A stretch of 64,000 bases of DNA from Streptomyces sp. NBC_00433 (GTDB lineage Bacteria; Actinomycetota; Actinomycetes; Streptomycetales; Streptomycetaceae), in assembly GCA_036015235.1 (NCBI GenBank), contig CP107926.1, forward strand, positions 1 through 64,000, written 5' to 3'. Position numbers and translations under genes: made by a program. The notes under the pieces were generated by a model that worked only from the letters and a program-made list of their open reading frames with translations, was not told the origin of the DNA and did not search any database. Shown here piece after piece: positions 34,027-41,103 of the stretch (position 1 is the first letter of the stretch; every line of letters starts with the position of its first letter).

Positions 34027-34068
34027 ATGACCGACGTCAAGAACCCGGGGTCCGGCGGCACCCCCGCA

Positions 34069-34520
34069 GTCGAAGTTCGTGGTGAGGATGACCTTGATGC
34101 TGCCGCGCTTGACCAGCCGGGCGAGGGCGCGGTGCGCGGCGGTGGGCTGCTTGCCGGCGTCCTCACCGTCGGCGGGTTCGAAGTAGCCGGCCAGCAGGGC
34201 CTGCCGGGCGGCCGGGGTCGGTGCGGCCTCAGCCAGTAGGCGGGAGTACCCGAGCGGCTCGCCGAACCGGGCCTCCCACCAGGATTCCGGGTCAGCCGCA
34301 GCCCGGGCGCCAGCGTCGGGGTCGTCCGGCTCGTGCACGGCGGCGACCTTGGCCACCAGGTCCTGCACGATGCCCCAGCCGGTCTTCACCCCCGAGGCGA
34401 TCGAGATGCCCGCCCGAGCAGCACCGCGTACACGCCCGGACAGGTGTGCACGTTCAGCGCCAGCGCCATCCGCGCGTCCAGCACCGCACCCGTCCCCGGC
34501 ACCGCCACCGCGCTCGCCAC
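34069..34520 (-). pseudogene. Truncated SIR2-like gene
   Basis: From GTG 34520 (with GAGGTGGGGG upstream) one frame reads AVLDARMALALNVHTCPGVY and AVLLG; the glycine-rich NAD-binding start then continues in another frame as AGISIASGVKTGWGIVQDLV. It goes on through WWEARFGEPLGYSRLLAEAA to VKRGSIKVILTTNFD, where family similarity ends at about 34069. A frameshift near 34410 breaks the NAD loop, and the 3' half is lost, replaced by the end of the NACHT gene. SIR2-like domains deplete NAD in many antiphage systems; this copy cannot work. Confidence 0.75.
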
Positions 34521-34605
34521 GGCCCCCACCTCACTTCCAGCCCGGCATTTCACCCCTGGCGGCGAAACCACCACCGGGGCTACCGGAATCGACCCTACCA
34601 TCAAT

Positions 34606-34622
34606 CTCGTCATAATGACGAG
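34606..34622. promoter_or_regulatory. Operator-like palindrome
   Basis: CTCGTCAT-A-ATGACGAG is a perfect 17-base palindrome in an AT-richer patch about 85 bases upstream of the SIR2-like start. Size and position fit a dimeric repressor site; the protein is unknown. Confidence 0.4.
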
Positions 34623-34671
34623 AAGTATTCGCTCCGCGCACCACCGCCGCTCCCGGCGCCGGTGTCGATGC

Positions 34672-34745
34672 CAGCGCGGACCCGACGCCGCCCCGTACGA
34701 CATCTGCCAACCGGACCGGCCACTGCGCACCGCCGCGCAGCCAAG
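34672..34745 (+). pseudogene. Fragment of a DUF6233-like gene (C-terminus)
   Basis: Reads PDAAPYDICQPDRPLRTAAQ, parallel to PDAALCPLCRPDRPLRTAVV at the end of the gene at 25073. Only about 24 codons remain, without a start. Confidence 0.6.
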
Positions 34746-34814
34746 AGCACGGGGCCGCGTGCTACTTCGTGGTCGGCTCCCACGGGTCCGCATTTGCTGC
34801 AACGATCCGCTTTC

Positions 34815-35765
34815 ATGACAGTCGGAAGCCCCTCCCCTGCAGACGAGTTCGCGGACGACGCGGAGACCGCAAGGCGTGCCTCCGAGGCAATCCAGATCAT
34901 GGTCGCCGCGTTGGACGCCATAGGCCGCATGAGCGGACCGGTCACGGCACCGGATGTGTCAGCGCGCGTCTTCCCCATCGCCTACGGCTGGTTCGCCGCA
35001 ATCGTCCGAAACAGCCAGCTGATCGCACTGGCGCACCAGCACGGGCTGCGCCACGAATGTGCGGCCAACGCGCGCTTGATCCTGCAGCACACCCTCGCCC
35101 TCCAGTGGCTCGTCGAAGCCGGAGAACCAGCTGCTGGCGCAGTTGAAGACGCTGAGCACCGCCAGATGCGCGCCCTGATCAAGGAAGTCGTGGACACCAG
35201 GTGGCCAGTCCCGGCCGGTCTGGCGATGCCGGCCGGAACACCTCCGCCTAAGAAGGGCCGGCTGGCGAACGACTTCGAGAACTTCAAGGACATGTGCAAG
35301 CTCTACGACGGCGGCCCTCAGCTGTACGTGCCATACAAGCTGACCTCCAGCAACGCCCATCCCAGCTACACAGGCGCCATGGCGTACCTGGTGCCGGAGA
35401 CCGGCCAGCTATCCACCACAGCCGTCACGGACACCTACGCCCACCTGGTCGACTCCACCCGCTGCCTGATCCAAGCCGGGCACGCCTTCGCCCCCTGCTT
35501 GCCGACACGACGATCGCCAACGCGGTGGGCCAGGCCGAGACGGCGCTCGGCATGCAGTTCGGCTTGTGGCAGCGCCTGCCGGCCTGCCCGACTTTCCGAA
35601 TCGGCTCGCCCCGGCCGCGCTCGCGCTCCCGCAGGCCGAGCACGTCCCGCCGACTTTCGCCCGGAACGTGCCCCGCAGCAAGGGGCTCAGTCGTCCTCGT
35701 TGAGGAGGTGTTCGATCTGCCGGCGAGCGCCCTCTTCGTCTGCCATCCGCTGGCTGCGCTGGTAG
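34815..35765 (+). CDS. DUF5677-like hypothetical protein, C-terminus frameshifted
   Basis: From ATG 34815: MTVGSPSPADEFADDAETAR. The domain runs to about residue 225: helices with IAYGWFAAIVRNSQLIALAH and NARLILQHTLALQWLVEAG, then YKLTSSNAHPSYTGAMAYLV, like the S-x-x-x-HPS motif of DUF5677/HEPN-like proteins. At ~35497 the likely continuation (LLADTTIANAVGQAETALGM, QFGLWQRLPACP) is in another frame, so a one-base change has replaced the end with an Arg/Ser/Pro-rich tail that overlaps the gene on the other strand. Probably damaged. Function unknown. Confidence 0.55.
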   Translation: MTVGSPSPADEFADDAETARRASEAIQIMVAALDAIGRMSGPVTAPDVSARVFPIAYGWFAAIVRNSQLIALAHQHGLRHECAANARLILQHTLALQWLVEAGEPAAGAVEDAEHRQMRALIKEVVDTRWPVPAGLAMPAGTPPPKKGRLANDFENFKDMCKLYDGGPQLYVPYKLTSSNAHPSYTGAMAYLVPETGQLSTTAVTDTYAHLVDSTRCLIQAGHAFAPCLPTRRSPTRWARPRRRSACSSACGSACRPARLSESARPGRARAPAGRARPADFRPERAPQQGAQSSSLRRCSICRRAPSSSAIRWLRW

Positions 35766-36577
35766 GAGCACACCGCGCACTGGCCATAGGCCACCCAGCC
35801 CCAGATGTCGTACCCCAGCCCGAAGAACGTCTCGAACCCGCAGACGGGGCAGTCGCGGGCCTCGATCCCCTCGGGATTGGTCTTGGGGTCGTAACCGTTG
35901 GGGTTTACGGCCGCCTCCGCGCGGCGTCCCGCTTCGTCGCCGCCGATCAGTTCCAGCAGGGACTGGGCCTGCGCGACTGATAGCCGGCTCTCCTCCCGTG
36001 CGCGGGTCCCGTCCTGGTCTGTAATCTCCTCGGTCAAGGTCCCCAGGGCCGGGTGGTCGTCGAGAGCGAGCAGCGCCTCGATGTGGCACCGCTGCAGCCC
36101 CCCGTTGCCGCGGCCGTGCCGGGCGTTCCCGCTCAGGTCAATGGCCTCGGTCAACAGTGCCACGTCGACACGCGTGATCACCGGTTCCGGAACAATCCGC
36201 GGAACGTCGAAGATGGTGCCCGCCGGTCCCGGCGGCAGCGGCTCAACCGGCGCCGGGTCCTCGATGAGATGCACGCCGGGCGACCCGTCCTCGGCAGCCC
36301 TCCCGGCGATCACTTTCAGCAGATCCCGCGCGAAGTAGACGTGGCCGTTCGGCCTCGCTTCCTCCCCCGGCCAGTGCGTCGCGACGATCGCTGCCAGGCC
36401 GTTCGACAGGGCCTGGTCAAAAAGCCCCTCGTGCCCGGGCTCTGCGGCGGTGAGGTCCAGCGACTCCACAGGTGCCCTCGGATCGCCCGGATGCTCCTGC
36501 AGCGCGCGGTACATCATCGCTGCGCACCTGCCGAAGTAGCGGGCACGGGATTCCTGCAGGTCCTGCTCTGGCTCCAT
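35687..36577 (-). CDS. Hypothetical protein with C-terminal zinc ribbon
   Basis: A 296-residue acidic protein from ATG 36577, MEPEQDLQESRARYFGRCAA. Helical N-terminus, a central VPRIVPEPVITRVDVALLTE, and a C-terminal ribbon DCPVCGFETF with GQCAVCSYQRSQRMADEEGA (two CxxC). Of unknown family. It appears to be the last gene of a minus-strand cluster that begins at 37387. Confidence 0.6.
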   Translation of the reverse strand: MEPEQDLQESRARYFGRCAAMMYRALQEHPGDPRAPVESLDLTAAEPGHEGLFDQALSNGLAAIVATHWPGEEARPNGHVYFARDLLKVIAGRAAEDGSPGVHLIEDPAPVEPLPPGPAGTIFDVPRIVPEPVITRVDVALLTEAIDLSGNARHGRGNGGLQRCHIEALLALDDHPALGTLTEEITDQDGTRAREESRLSVAQAQSLLELIGGDEAGRRAEAAVNPNGYDPKTNPEGIEARDCPVCGFETFFGLGYDIWGWVAYGQCAVCSYQRSQRMADEEGARRQIEHLLNEDD

Positions 36578-36791
36578 ACACACATACTCCCCCGCGCCAC
36601 CGGAGGACCGCGGCCGGGTCAGGGCGCGGGAATCGGGCGGGCTGCGGCGGTGCCGATCCGGCCGGCCGGGGGCCGGGGCAGGTGGGACAGATGCACGGCT
36701 GCTCGGCGCCGTTCGTCGACGCGATCCGCTCCAGCTGGCGTACCAGGTGCGGCCGCTCCCCGGCGGGCTGCTCGGTGATGATCGGCGTCAT
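36417..36791 (-). CDS. Possible small Cys-containing protein, 3' end doubtful
   Basis: ATG 36791 overlaps the stop of the preceding gene as ATGA, which favours coupled translation: MTPIITEQPAGERPHLVRQL, then CICPTCPGPRP. After ~70 residues the frame becomes Arg/Gly/Pro-rich and overlaps the next gene by 160 bases, which is unlikely, so either the frame is disrupted or only the start is meaningful. Confidence 0.35.
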   Translation of the reverse strand: MTPIITEQPAGERPHLVRQLERIASTNGAEQPCICPTCPGPRPAGSAPPQPARFPRPDPAAVLRWRGGVCVYGARAGPAGIPCPLLRQVRSDDVPRAAGASGRSEGTCGVAGPHRRRARARGAF

Positions 36792-37387
36792 GGCGTTCTT
36801 CCTGGGGGCTGGTAGGAGTCGTTGGGTTGCCGTGCTGGGTCGGCCGACTGGTGCGGCGGCGCCGCGGTTCCACCGCGGCGCTTCTTCGCATTCGGCGCCT
36901 CGCGGGCGAGTTCCCCGATCCGGCGCTGCACTTCCTCGAGCCAGGCCAGCCGCTCCGGGGAGAGCACCAGCTGCTGCTCCTGGTCCTCCTGGCCGTCATC
37001 GTCCACGTCGGCAGGGTCGGCGAACTGCAGCTGCTCGCACAGGGCCGCGGCGGTCGCCTGGTCGGTCGGCGACGGCTTGCCCGCACGTGTGACGCGGTCG
37101 GGTTGGACGGGTCCGGCCGGGGTCCTGGAGGCCCGCACAAGAGCCTGGAGGCTGATGCTGGTGGCCACCGCCCGGGCGTGGACGCTCAGCTGGGGCACGG
37201 CGTCCTCCGCCGGCTCGGGGCGGTCTCGCCTGGCGGGCAGCAGCCGGTGCCAGGTGGCGGTGTAGGCGGTGTGCCCGGGCGGCCGCGGCCGGCGGCCCTC
37301 CACCGGGGACGGGGTGATGTCGACGCAGTGCGCGCCGATCGCTTCGGCCTGTATGTCCTGACCACTACGCAGGTGGTGTTCGCTCAT
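36788..37387 (-). CDS. Hypothetical acidic protein
   Basis: A 199-residue protein from ATG 37387, MSEHHLRSGQDIQAEAIGAH. The centre has LSVHARAVATSISLQALVRA; the C-terminal half is strongly acidic then helical (ADVDDDGQEDQEQQLVLSPE, RLAWLEEVQRRIGELAREAP) with a Lys/Arg tail. Family unknown. It leads a three-gene minus-strand group (ATGA overlap with the next start). No clear ribosome binding site is seen. Confidence 0.5.
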   Translation of the reverse strand: MSEHHLRSGQDIQAEAIGAHCVDITPSPVEGRRPRPPGHTAYTATWHRLLPARRDRPEPAEDAVPQLSVHARAVATSISLQALVRASRTPAGPVQPDRVTRAGKPSPTDQATAAALCEQLQFADPADVDDDGQEDQEQQLVLSPERLAWLEEVQRRIGELAREAPNAKKRRGGTAAPPHQSADPARQPNDSYQPPGRTP

Positions 37388-37826
37388 TACGCGTGCGGCA
37401 TCCGTGCCGGTGCGGTTGCTCGCGGCGGCCGACGACACTGCGGTACTGAACCTGCGCTCTGAAGTCCCGGTCTCGAAGGTGGACGACACGGCGGAGTTCA
37501 AGTTCATTGACCTGTTGCTGCCGCAAATGGAACAACGGCGACAAGTTCGGCGAGGACTTCTTTCGAGGACTCCAACGCCAAGGTATGCAAGCTGGTCAGG
37601 GAGCTGAGGATGTGCTCGCCCTGTCCGGTCATGACCCCGTACTGCCGCGATCAGTACGCCCACAGCTTCGTCCTTGGGTCGTGGAGCTTTCGGCGCTGGG
37701 GCCCAGATACCGGCGTGTCCTGGGAGAAGCGGCCGCCCGTCCAGTGCGGTCGCACCTCTGACAGAACGGCCGGGTGACGGCCGAGCCCCATATCCTCATG
37801 GCTAACCGCAAGGCGCCCCCGCCCTA
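37388..37826. other. Intergenic region with a Cys-rich remnant
   Basis: No intact gene. A plus-strand frame at 37562-37777 reads FEDSNAKVCKLVRELRMCSP, CPVMTPYCRDQYAHSFVLGS and stops; the CxxC and third Cys faintly recall WhiB-type regulators, but the spacing and missing start make this weak. The IS5 element begins at 37827. Confidence 0.3.
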
Positions 37827-37904
37827 GGCCGTGTCTGATAATGATCACGTTGCGGCGGCTTCTCTCTGTGGAGTCCGCTGGCTGCCTGTGGGAGGGTCCT
37901 GCAT

Positions 37905-38387
37905 GTGATCAGTCAGGATGGTGTCCGGGTCCGCGAGCTCGTACTCATGGACGGAGTTCGCCCGGCGGACGTTGTGCGTGTTCATCGCGAAGCACTTCAC
38001 GTGCTGCGTTCGAGCATCGACGCAGCCCACATCGATGCCTACAGCGGTGACTTCTGGCCGCCCGAGGTCCTGGACTCATATGAGCGTGCCTTGTCATTGG
38101 CTCGGGAGGAGGTCGTGCGCGGTAACCGCTCCAGGCGCTCCGATCCTGGGATGGGCATCGACATTGATGTCCGAGACGACGGACAGTTCGAAGTGCTGTC
38201 GGACTTGGCTCCTTACACAATCAACGCCGAAGGCTGGCGGGATGGTCGGCTGGTCTTCAGTGCCAGCGACTCGGGAACCGCCCTGTGGATTGAGGTCACA
38301 CAGGAACAGGAAGCGGCACTTCTGTCCCGACTGGGTCTGCTGGGGATCCCATCTGGTGTGCTCACCGTCCTGGCGTCCGGGCGCTAA
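37905..38387 (+). CDS. Passenger gene inside the IS5 element, unknown function
   Basis: A 160-residue protein starting at GTG 37905 as MISQDGVRVRELVLMDGVRP. Helical first half (LDSYERALSLAREEVVRGNR), beta-rich second half (GMGIDIDVRDDGQFEVLSDL, LVFSASDSGTALWIEVTQEQ). No membrane segment or known motif is seen. It is convergent with the transposase, and their last bases overlap by 4. Since it sits between the perfect terminal repeats, it is carried by the element. Family not recognised. Confidence 0.65.
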   Translation: MISQDGVRVRELVLMDGVRPADVVRVHREALHVLRSSIDAAHIDAYSGDFWPPEVLDSYERALSLAREEVVRGNRSRRSDPGMGIDIDVRDDGQFEVLSDLAPYTINAEGWRDGRLVFSASDSGTALWIEVTQEQEAALLSRLGLLGIPSGVLTVLASGR

Positions 38388-39300
38388 GCGCCTGCCGACC
38401 CGGGCTCGCGGAGCCACAAGATCAGCGAGGCAAGGCGGAGTCCGGCCTGGTAGCGGTCCGCGAGCTTGTCGAACCGGGTCGCTACCGCGCGGAACTGCTT
38501 GAGCCGATTGAAGCACCTCTCGACAACGTTGCGGTGCTTGTACGCTTCCGCGTCGAAGGCGGGTGGTCGACCGCCCCGGGAACCCCGACGGAGCCGGTTG
38601 GCGACCTGGTCAGAGCGTTCAGGGATCGTAACGGCGATGCCATGACGCCTGCACCAGGCACGGATCCCCCGGGACGAATAAGCCTTGTCCGCCAGGACCC
38701 GGTCCGGGCGGGTACGTGGCCGTCCCCGCCCGGTACGCGGGACACGGACAGCGTCAAGTACCGCCTCAAACATGGTGGAGTCGTTGACGTTGCCGGGTGT
38801 GAGCACGAGCGACAGCGGCAGGCCGCGGCCATCGACCGCCAGGTGAACCTTGGTGGTCAGGCCGCCCCGGGACCGGCCGAGGGCCTGCGACGCCGCCGTA
38901 CGTTCCGGATCTTCCAGTTTGTCCCCGTCGGCCTCCCCCTTTTGCGGGCGCCGGCGGCGTGCTGATGGGCGCGGTTGATCGTGGAGTCCACCGAAACCGT
39001 CCACTCCACCGCGCCCACCGCGTCATCACGGACCTGAACATGCTCCAGCAACTTCGCCCATGTACCGTCCGCATCCCAGCGGGCAAACCGCTCGTAGACC
39101 GTCTGCCACGGCCCATACCGCTCGGGCAGATCACGCCACGGCGCACCCGTCCGCAGTCGCCACAGCACCCCGTTGACCACCTGCCGGTGATCCCGCCACG
39201 GGCGCCCACACCCGTCCGCACCCGGAAGCAGCGGCTCTATCCGCTCCCACGCCGTATCCGTCAGCTCGCCTCGACCCGTCACAAGATCATTATCAGACAC
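38384..39300 (-). CDS. IS5-family transposase made by programmed frameshift
   Basis: Two overlapping frames. The upstream frame (39300 to 38857) has the N-terminal domain: DTAWERIEPLLPGADGCGRP, LWRLRTGAPWRDLPERYGPW, and the first Asp in VSVDSTINRAHQHAAGA. The downstream frame (ending 38384) has GGLTTKVHLAVDGRGLPLSL, RVLADKAYSSRGIRAWCRRH (second Asp) and KHRNVVERCFNRLKQFRAVA (Glu). They meet at CAAAAGGGGG (38944 to 38935), a classic slippery run where a -1 shift joins them. This is normal for the subgroup, not damage. Confidence 0.88.
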
Positions 39301-39304
39301 GGCC

Positions 39305-39510
39305 TAGCGGCCCTCACGCAATGGGTGGAGCGGGAAGGCACCGACCGGCCCGTACCTCGCGGACACGGTGAACAGATCGCAGTCGACGGCGCGACAGAAC
39401 CAGTGATCATCAAGCTCGGGGTGTGGATCTCCAACACCAAAAGCCGCCGCGACAGGCTCACTACGGAGCAGCGGGCAGCGCTCGCTGAGCTTGGCGTCGA
39501 ATGGGCGTAG
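39305..39510 (+). pseudogene. Fragment of a terminal helicase C-terminus
   Basis: Reads ALTQWVEREGTDRPVPRGHG, IKLGVWISNTKSRRDRLTTE, LAELGVEWA, then stops. This parallels the helicase end (VKLGLFVDNCRRRADKL, LDALGMRW) but is the most divergent of the fragments. The IS5 element inserted directly in front of it. Not functional alone. Confidence 0.65.
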
Positions 39511-39737
39511 AACTCGGTGAGGGCCCGGCCACTCCGAGCGCCTGATCACCCTCACGCAAAACGTCGAAGGTGGGCAGACAGCATCCGGTCTCGCGCGGCC
39601 ATGCCGAAAAGATCGGTCGACGGAGTGCCCTGCCGATCTTGGCGGAGCACTCCGCTTCTCCTTTTGGCTTCCCTTGCTGAAAAGGGATGTCCGAGGTGGG
39701 TCGTAGCGTTGAGCACAGGTACGTGGAGAGGCAAGAG

Positions 39738-40799
39738 ATGAGCGCGAGTTCCATCCGATCCCAGCTCGAACGCAAAACCAAAGCGCGAGCTGATGCGGAA
39801 AAGAAGGTCGGCGAGTTCCGCACCAAAGAGGCCGCCAAGCGGACAAAGGCCACCAGCGAGCGGGCAGCCTCCGCGAAGGCCAGCAGTCCGACGACCGCCA
39901 AGAGCAGGCTGAGTGCTGCTGCCCGGTACGAGGACGACGCCAACAAGGCGGCTAAGGAGGCTGGCGCTTGGAGCACCACGGCGGCCAAGTACAGCAAGGA
40001 GGCAGCGGATTTGCAGGTGAAGCTCGCGAAGGCCGAGCAGAGCGAGCGTGACGCTGTGGAGAAGATCCGTAGGAGGGAGCAGGAGCAGGCCGAACGGCGT
40101 GCGGCAGCTGAGCGGCGGAGTTTCGAGAGCCGTCTGTCGACGACGGAGAGCCAGGTGCGAACGGCGTTGAGGGATCTGCGAGCGCCGAAACCGGAGCCGC
40201 TTCGGGTGCTGCTACTGGGCGCATCGTCCGAGGGTGATCTGCGGGTGGGCCGGGAGCAGGAGCGGATTCACGCAGCCGTGCGCAGCGCGACGCACCGGGA
40301 TCTGGTGAAGCTGGAGGTGCACCCGGCCGCGACCGCGGATGTCCTTCTGAACGGGCTCACCCAGTTCCACCCGCACGTCGTCCACTTCTCCGGCCACAGC
40401 TCGGCTGACCTCATCGCATTCGAGCAGGACGTGGAGGAGCACCACAAGGGCGCCATCGTCACCAGCGGCGCATTTGCTCGGGCGATCGGGGCCGTAGACG
40501 AGCCGCCGCTGCTGGTCCTGCTGAACTCCTGCCGTTCCGCCCCGCAGGCCGAGAAGCTGATCGGCACCGTCCCTTTCGCGATCGGCATGTCCGACTCGAT
40601 CGGCGATGTTGACGCGATGACGTACGCCGCCCGCTTCTACGCCGCCATCGCCGACGGCCAATCGGTCGAGGCAGCGCATCTTCTCAGCCAGGCCGCGATC
40701 GCGATGAACGGTCTCCCTGACTACGACCTGCCGACCCTGGTCTGTGCCCCCGACGTCGATGCGCGGGCAACGCGCCTTGTCACGCCGCCCCCGGCGTGA
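39738..40799 (+). CDS. Coiled-coil CHAT-family caspase-like protein
   Basis: A 353-residue protein from ATG 39738 (AGAGG upstream). Residues 1-150 form a long Lys/Glu/Ala coiled coil; 155-350 is a CHAT-type cysteine protease fold: LRVLLLGASSEGDLRVGREQ, the His motif HPHVVHFSGHSS (His216/His220) and LLVLLNSCRS (Cys265), the expected His-Cys dyad, then TVPFAIGMSD. CHAT proteases are death effectors in several bacterial immune systems; the coiled coil could sense or oligomerise. It is convergent with the ABC-3C operon and separated from it by two hairpins, so it is probably an independent unit. Target unknown. Confidence 0.8.
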   Translation: MSASSIRSQLERKTKARADAEKKVGEFRTKEAAKRTKATSERAASAKASSPTTAKSRLSAAARYEDDANKAAKEAGAWSTTAAKYSKEAADLQVKLAKAEQSERDAVEKIRRREQEQAERRAAAERRSFESRLSTTESQVRTALRDLRAPKPEPLRVLLLGASSEGDLRVGREQERIHAAVRSATHRDLVKLEVHPAATADVLLNGLTQFHPHVVHFSGHSSADLIAFEQDVEEHHKGAIVTSGAFARAIGAVDEPPLLVLLNSCRSAPQAEKLIGTVPFAIGMSDSIGDVDAMTYAARFYAAIADGQSVEAAHLLSQAAIAMNGLPDYDLPTLVCAPDVDARATRLVTPPPA

Positions 40800-40892
40800 C
40801 AAGGACAGCTGTCCCCCCGATGGGGCGGTCCGCCGGTCCTTCGGTGAACTGCCCTTGTGCCGGACAATCTCTGACCGCTCCCCCGCACGACG

Positions 40893-40920
40893 GACCCCGG
40901 GCCTGCTCAGGCCCGGGGTC
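40893..40920. terminator. Strong hairpin terminator after the CHAT gene
   Basis: GACCCCGGGCCTG and CAGGCCCGGGGTC form a perfect 13-bp stem around a 2-base loop between convergent genes. Confidence 0.85.
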
Positions 40921-41030
40921 TCGTGCTGCCGGCGGGCCAGCTGTTCTCACCCGGGCGCCCGCGAGGGCTGTAACGCGAAGGTGTAACGCACGCCAGTTCC
41001 CGCTGGGAAGGGCATTCTGGCAGGTCAGAG

Positions 41031-41066
41031 GTGAAACGCGGAATCCGCGTTGCACCCCCGTTTCAC
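41031..41066. terminator. Second hairpin, 3' side of the ABC-3C operon
   Basis: GTGAAACG (41031-41038) pairs with CGTTTCAC (41059-41066), with an inner CGCGGAATCCGCG hairpin. It lies 38 bases past the ATPase stop and could end that transcript. Confidence 0.55.
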
Positions 41067-41103
41067 TGCCGATCCGCTGGGGGGCCTGCCGCACTGCTGA
41101 GAT

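Larger units (their letters stand above)
37827..39304. mobile_element. IS5-family element with passenger gene
   Basis: Both ends read inward GGCCGTGTCTGATAATGATC, a perfect 20-bp inverted repeat (37827-37846 and 39285-39304). TA flanks it on both sides (37825-37826, 39305-39306), the expected short duplication for this IS5 subgroup. At 1,478 bp it is ~500 bp longer than transposase plus ends need; the extra space holds a 160-codon gene. Confidence 0.9.

Noticed and set aside
34221..34814. Plus-strand extension upstream of 34815 as part of the DUF5677-like protein.
   Set aside because: This segment is antisense to the SIR2-like remnant and Arg/Pro-rich; the domain starts at ATG 34815.
37562..37777. 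Cys-rich frame (CSPCPVMTPYC) that could be a WhiB-type regulator.
   Set aside because: There is no start codon, Cys spacing is off and the WhiB turn motif is missing; kept only as a remnant in an intergenic note.
38384..39300. IS5 transposase in two frames as a pseudogene.
   Set aside because: The frames overlap and meet at a CAAAAGGGGG slippery run, the normal programmed frameshift of this group.
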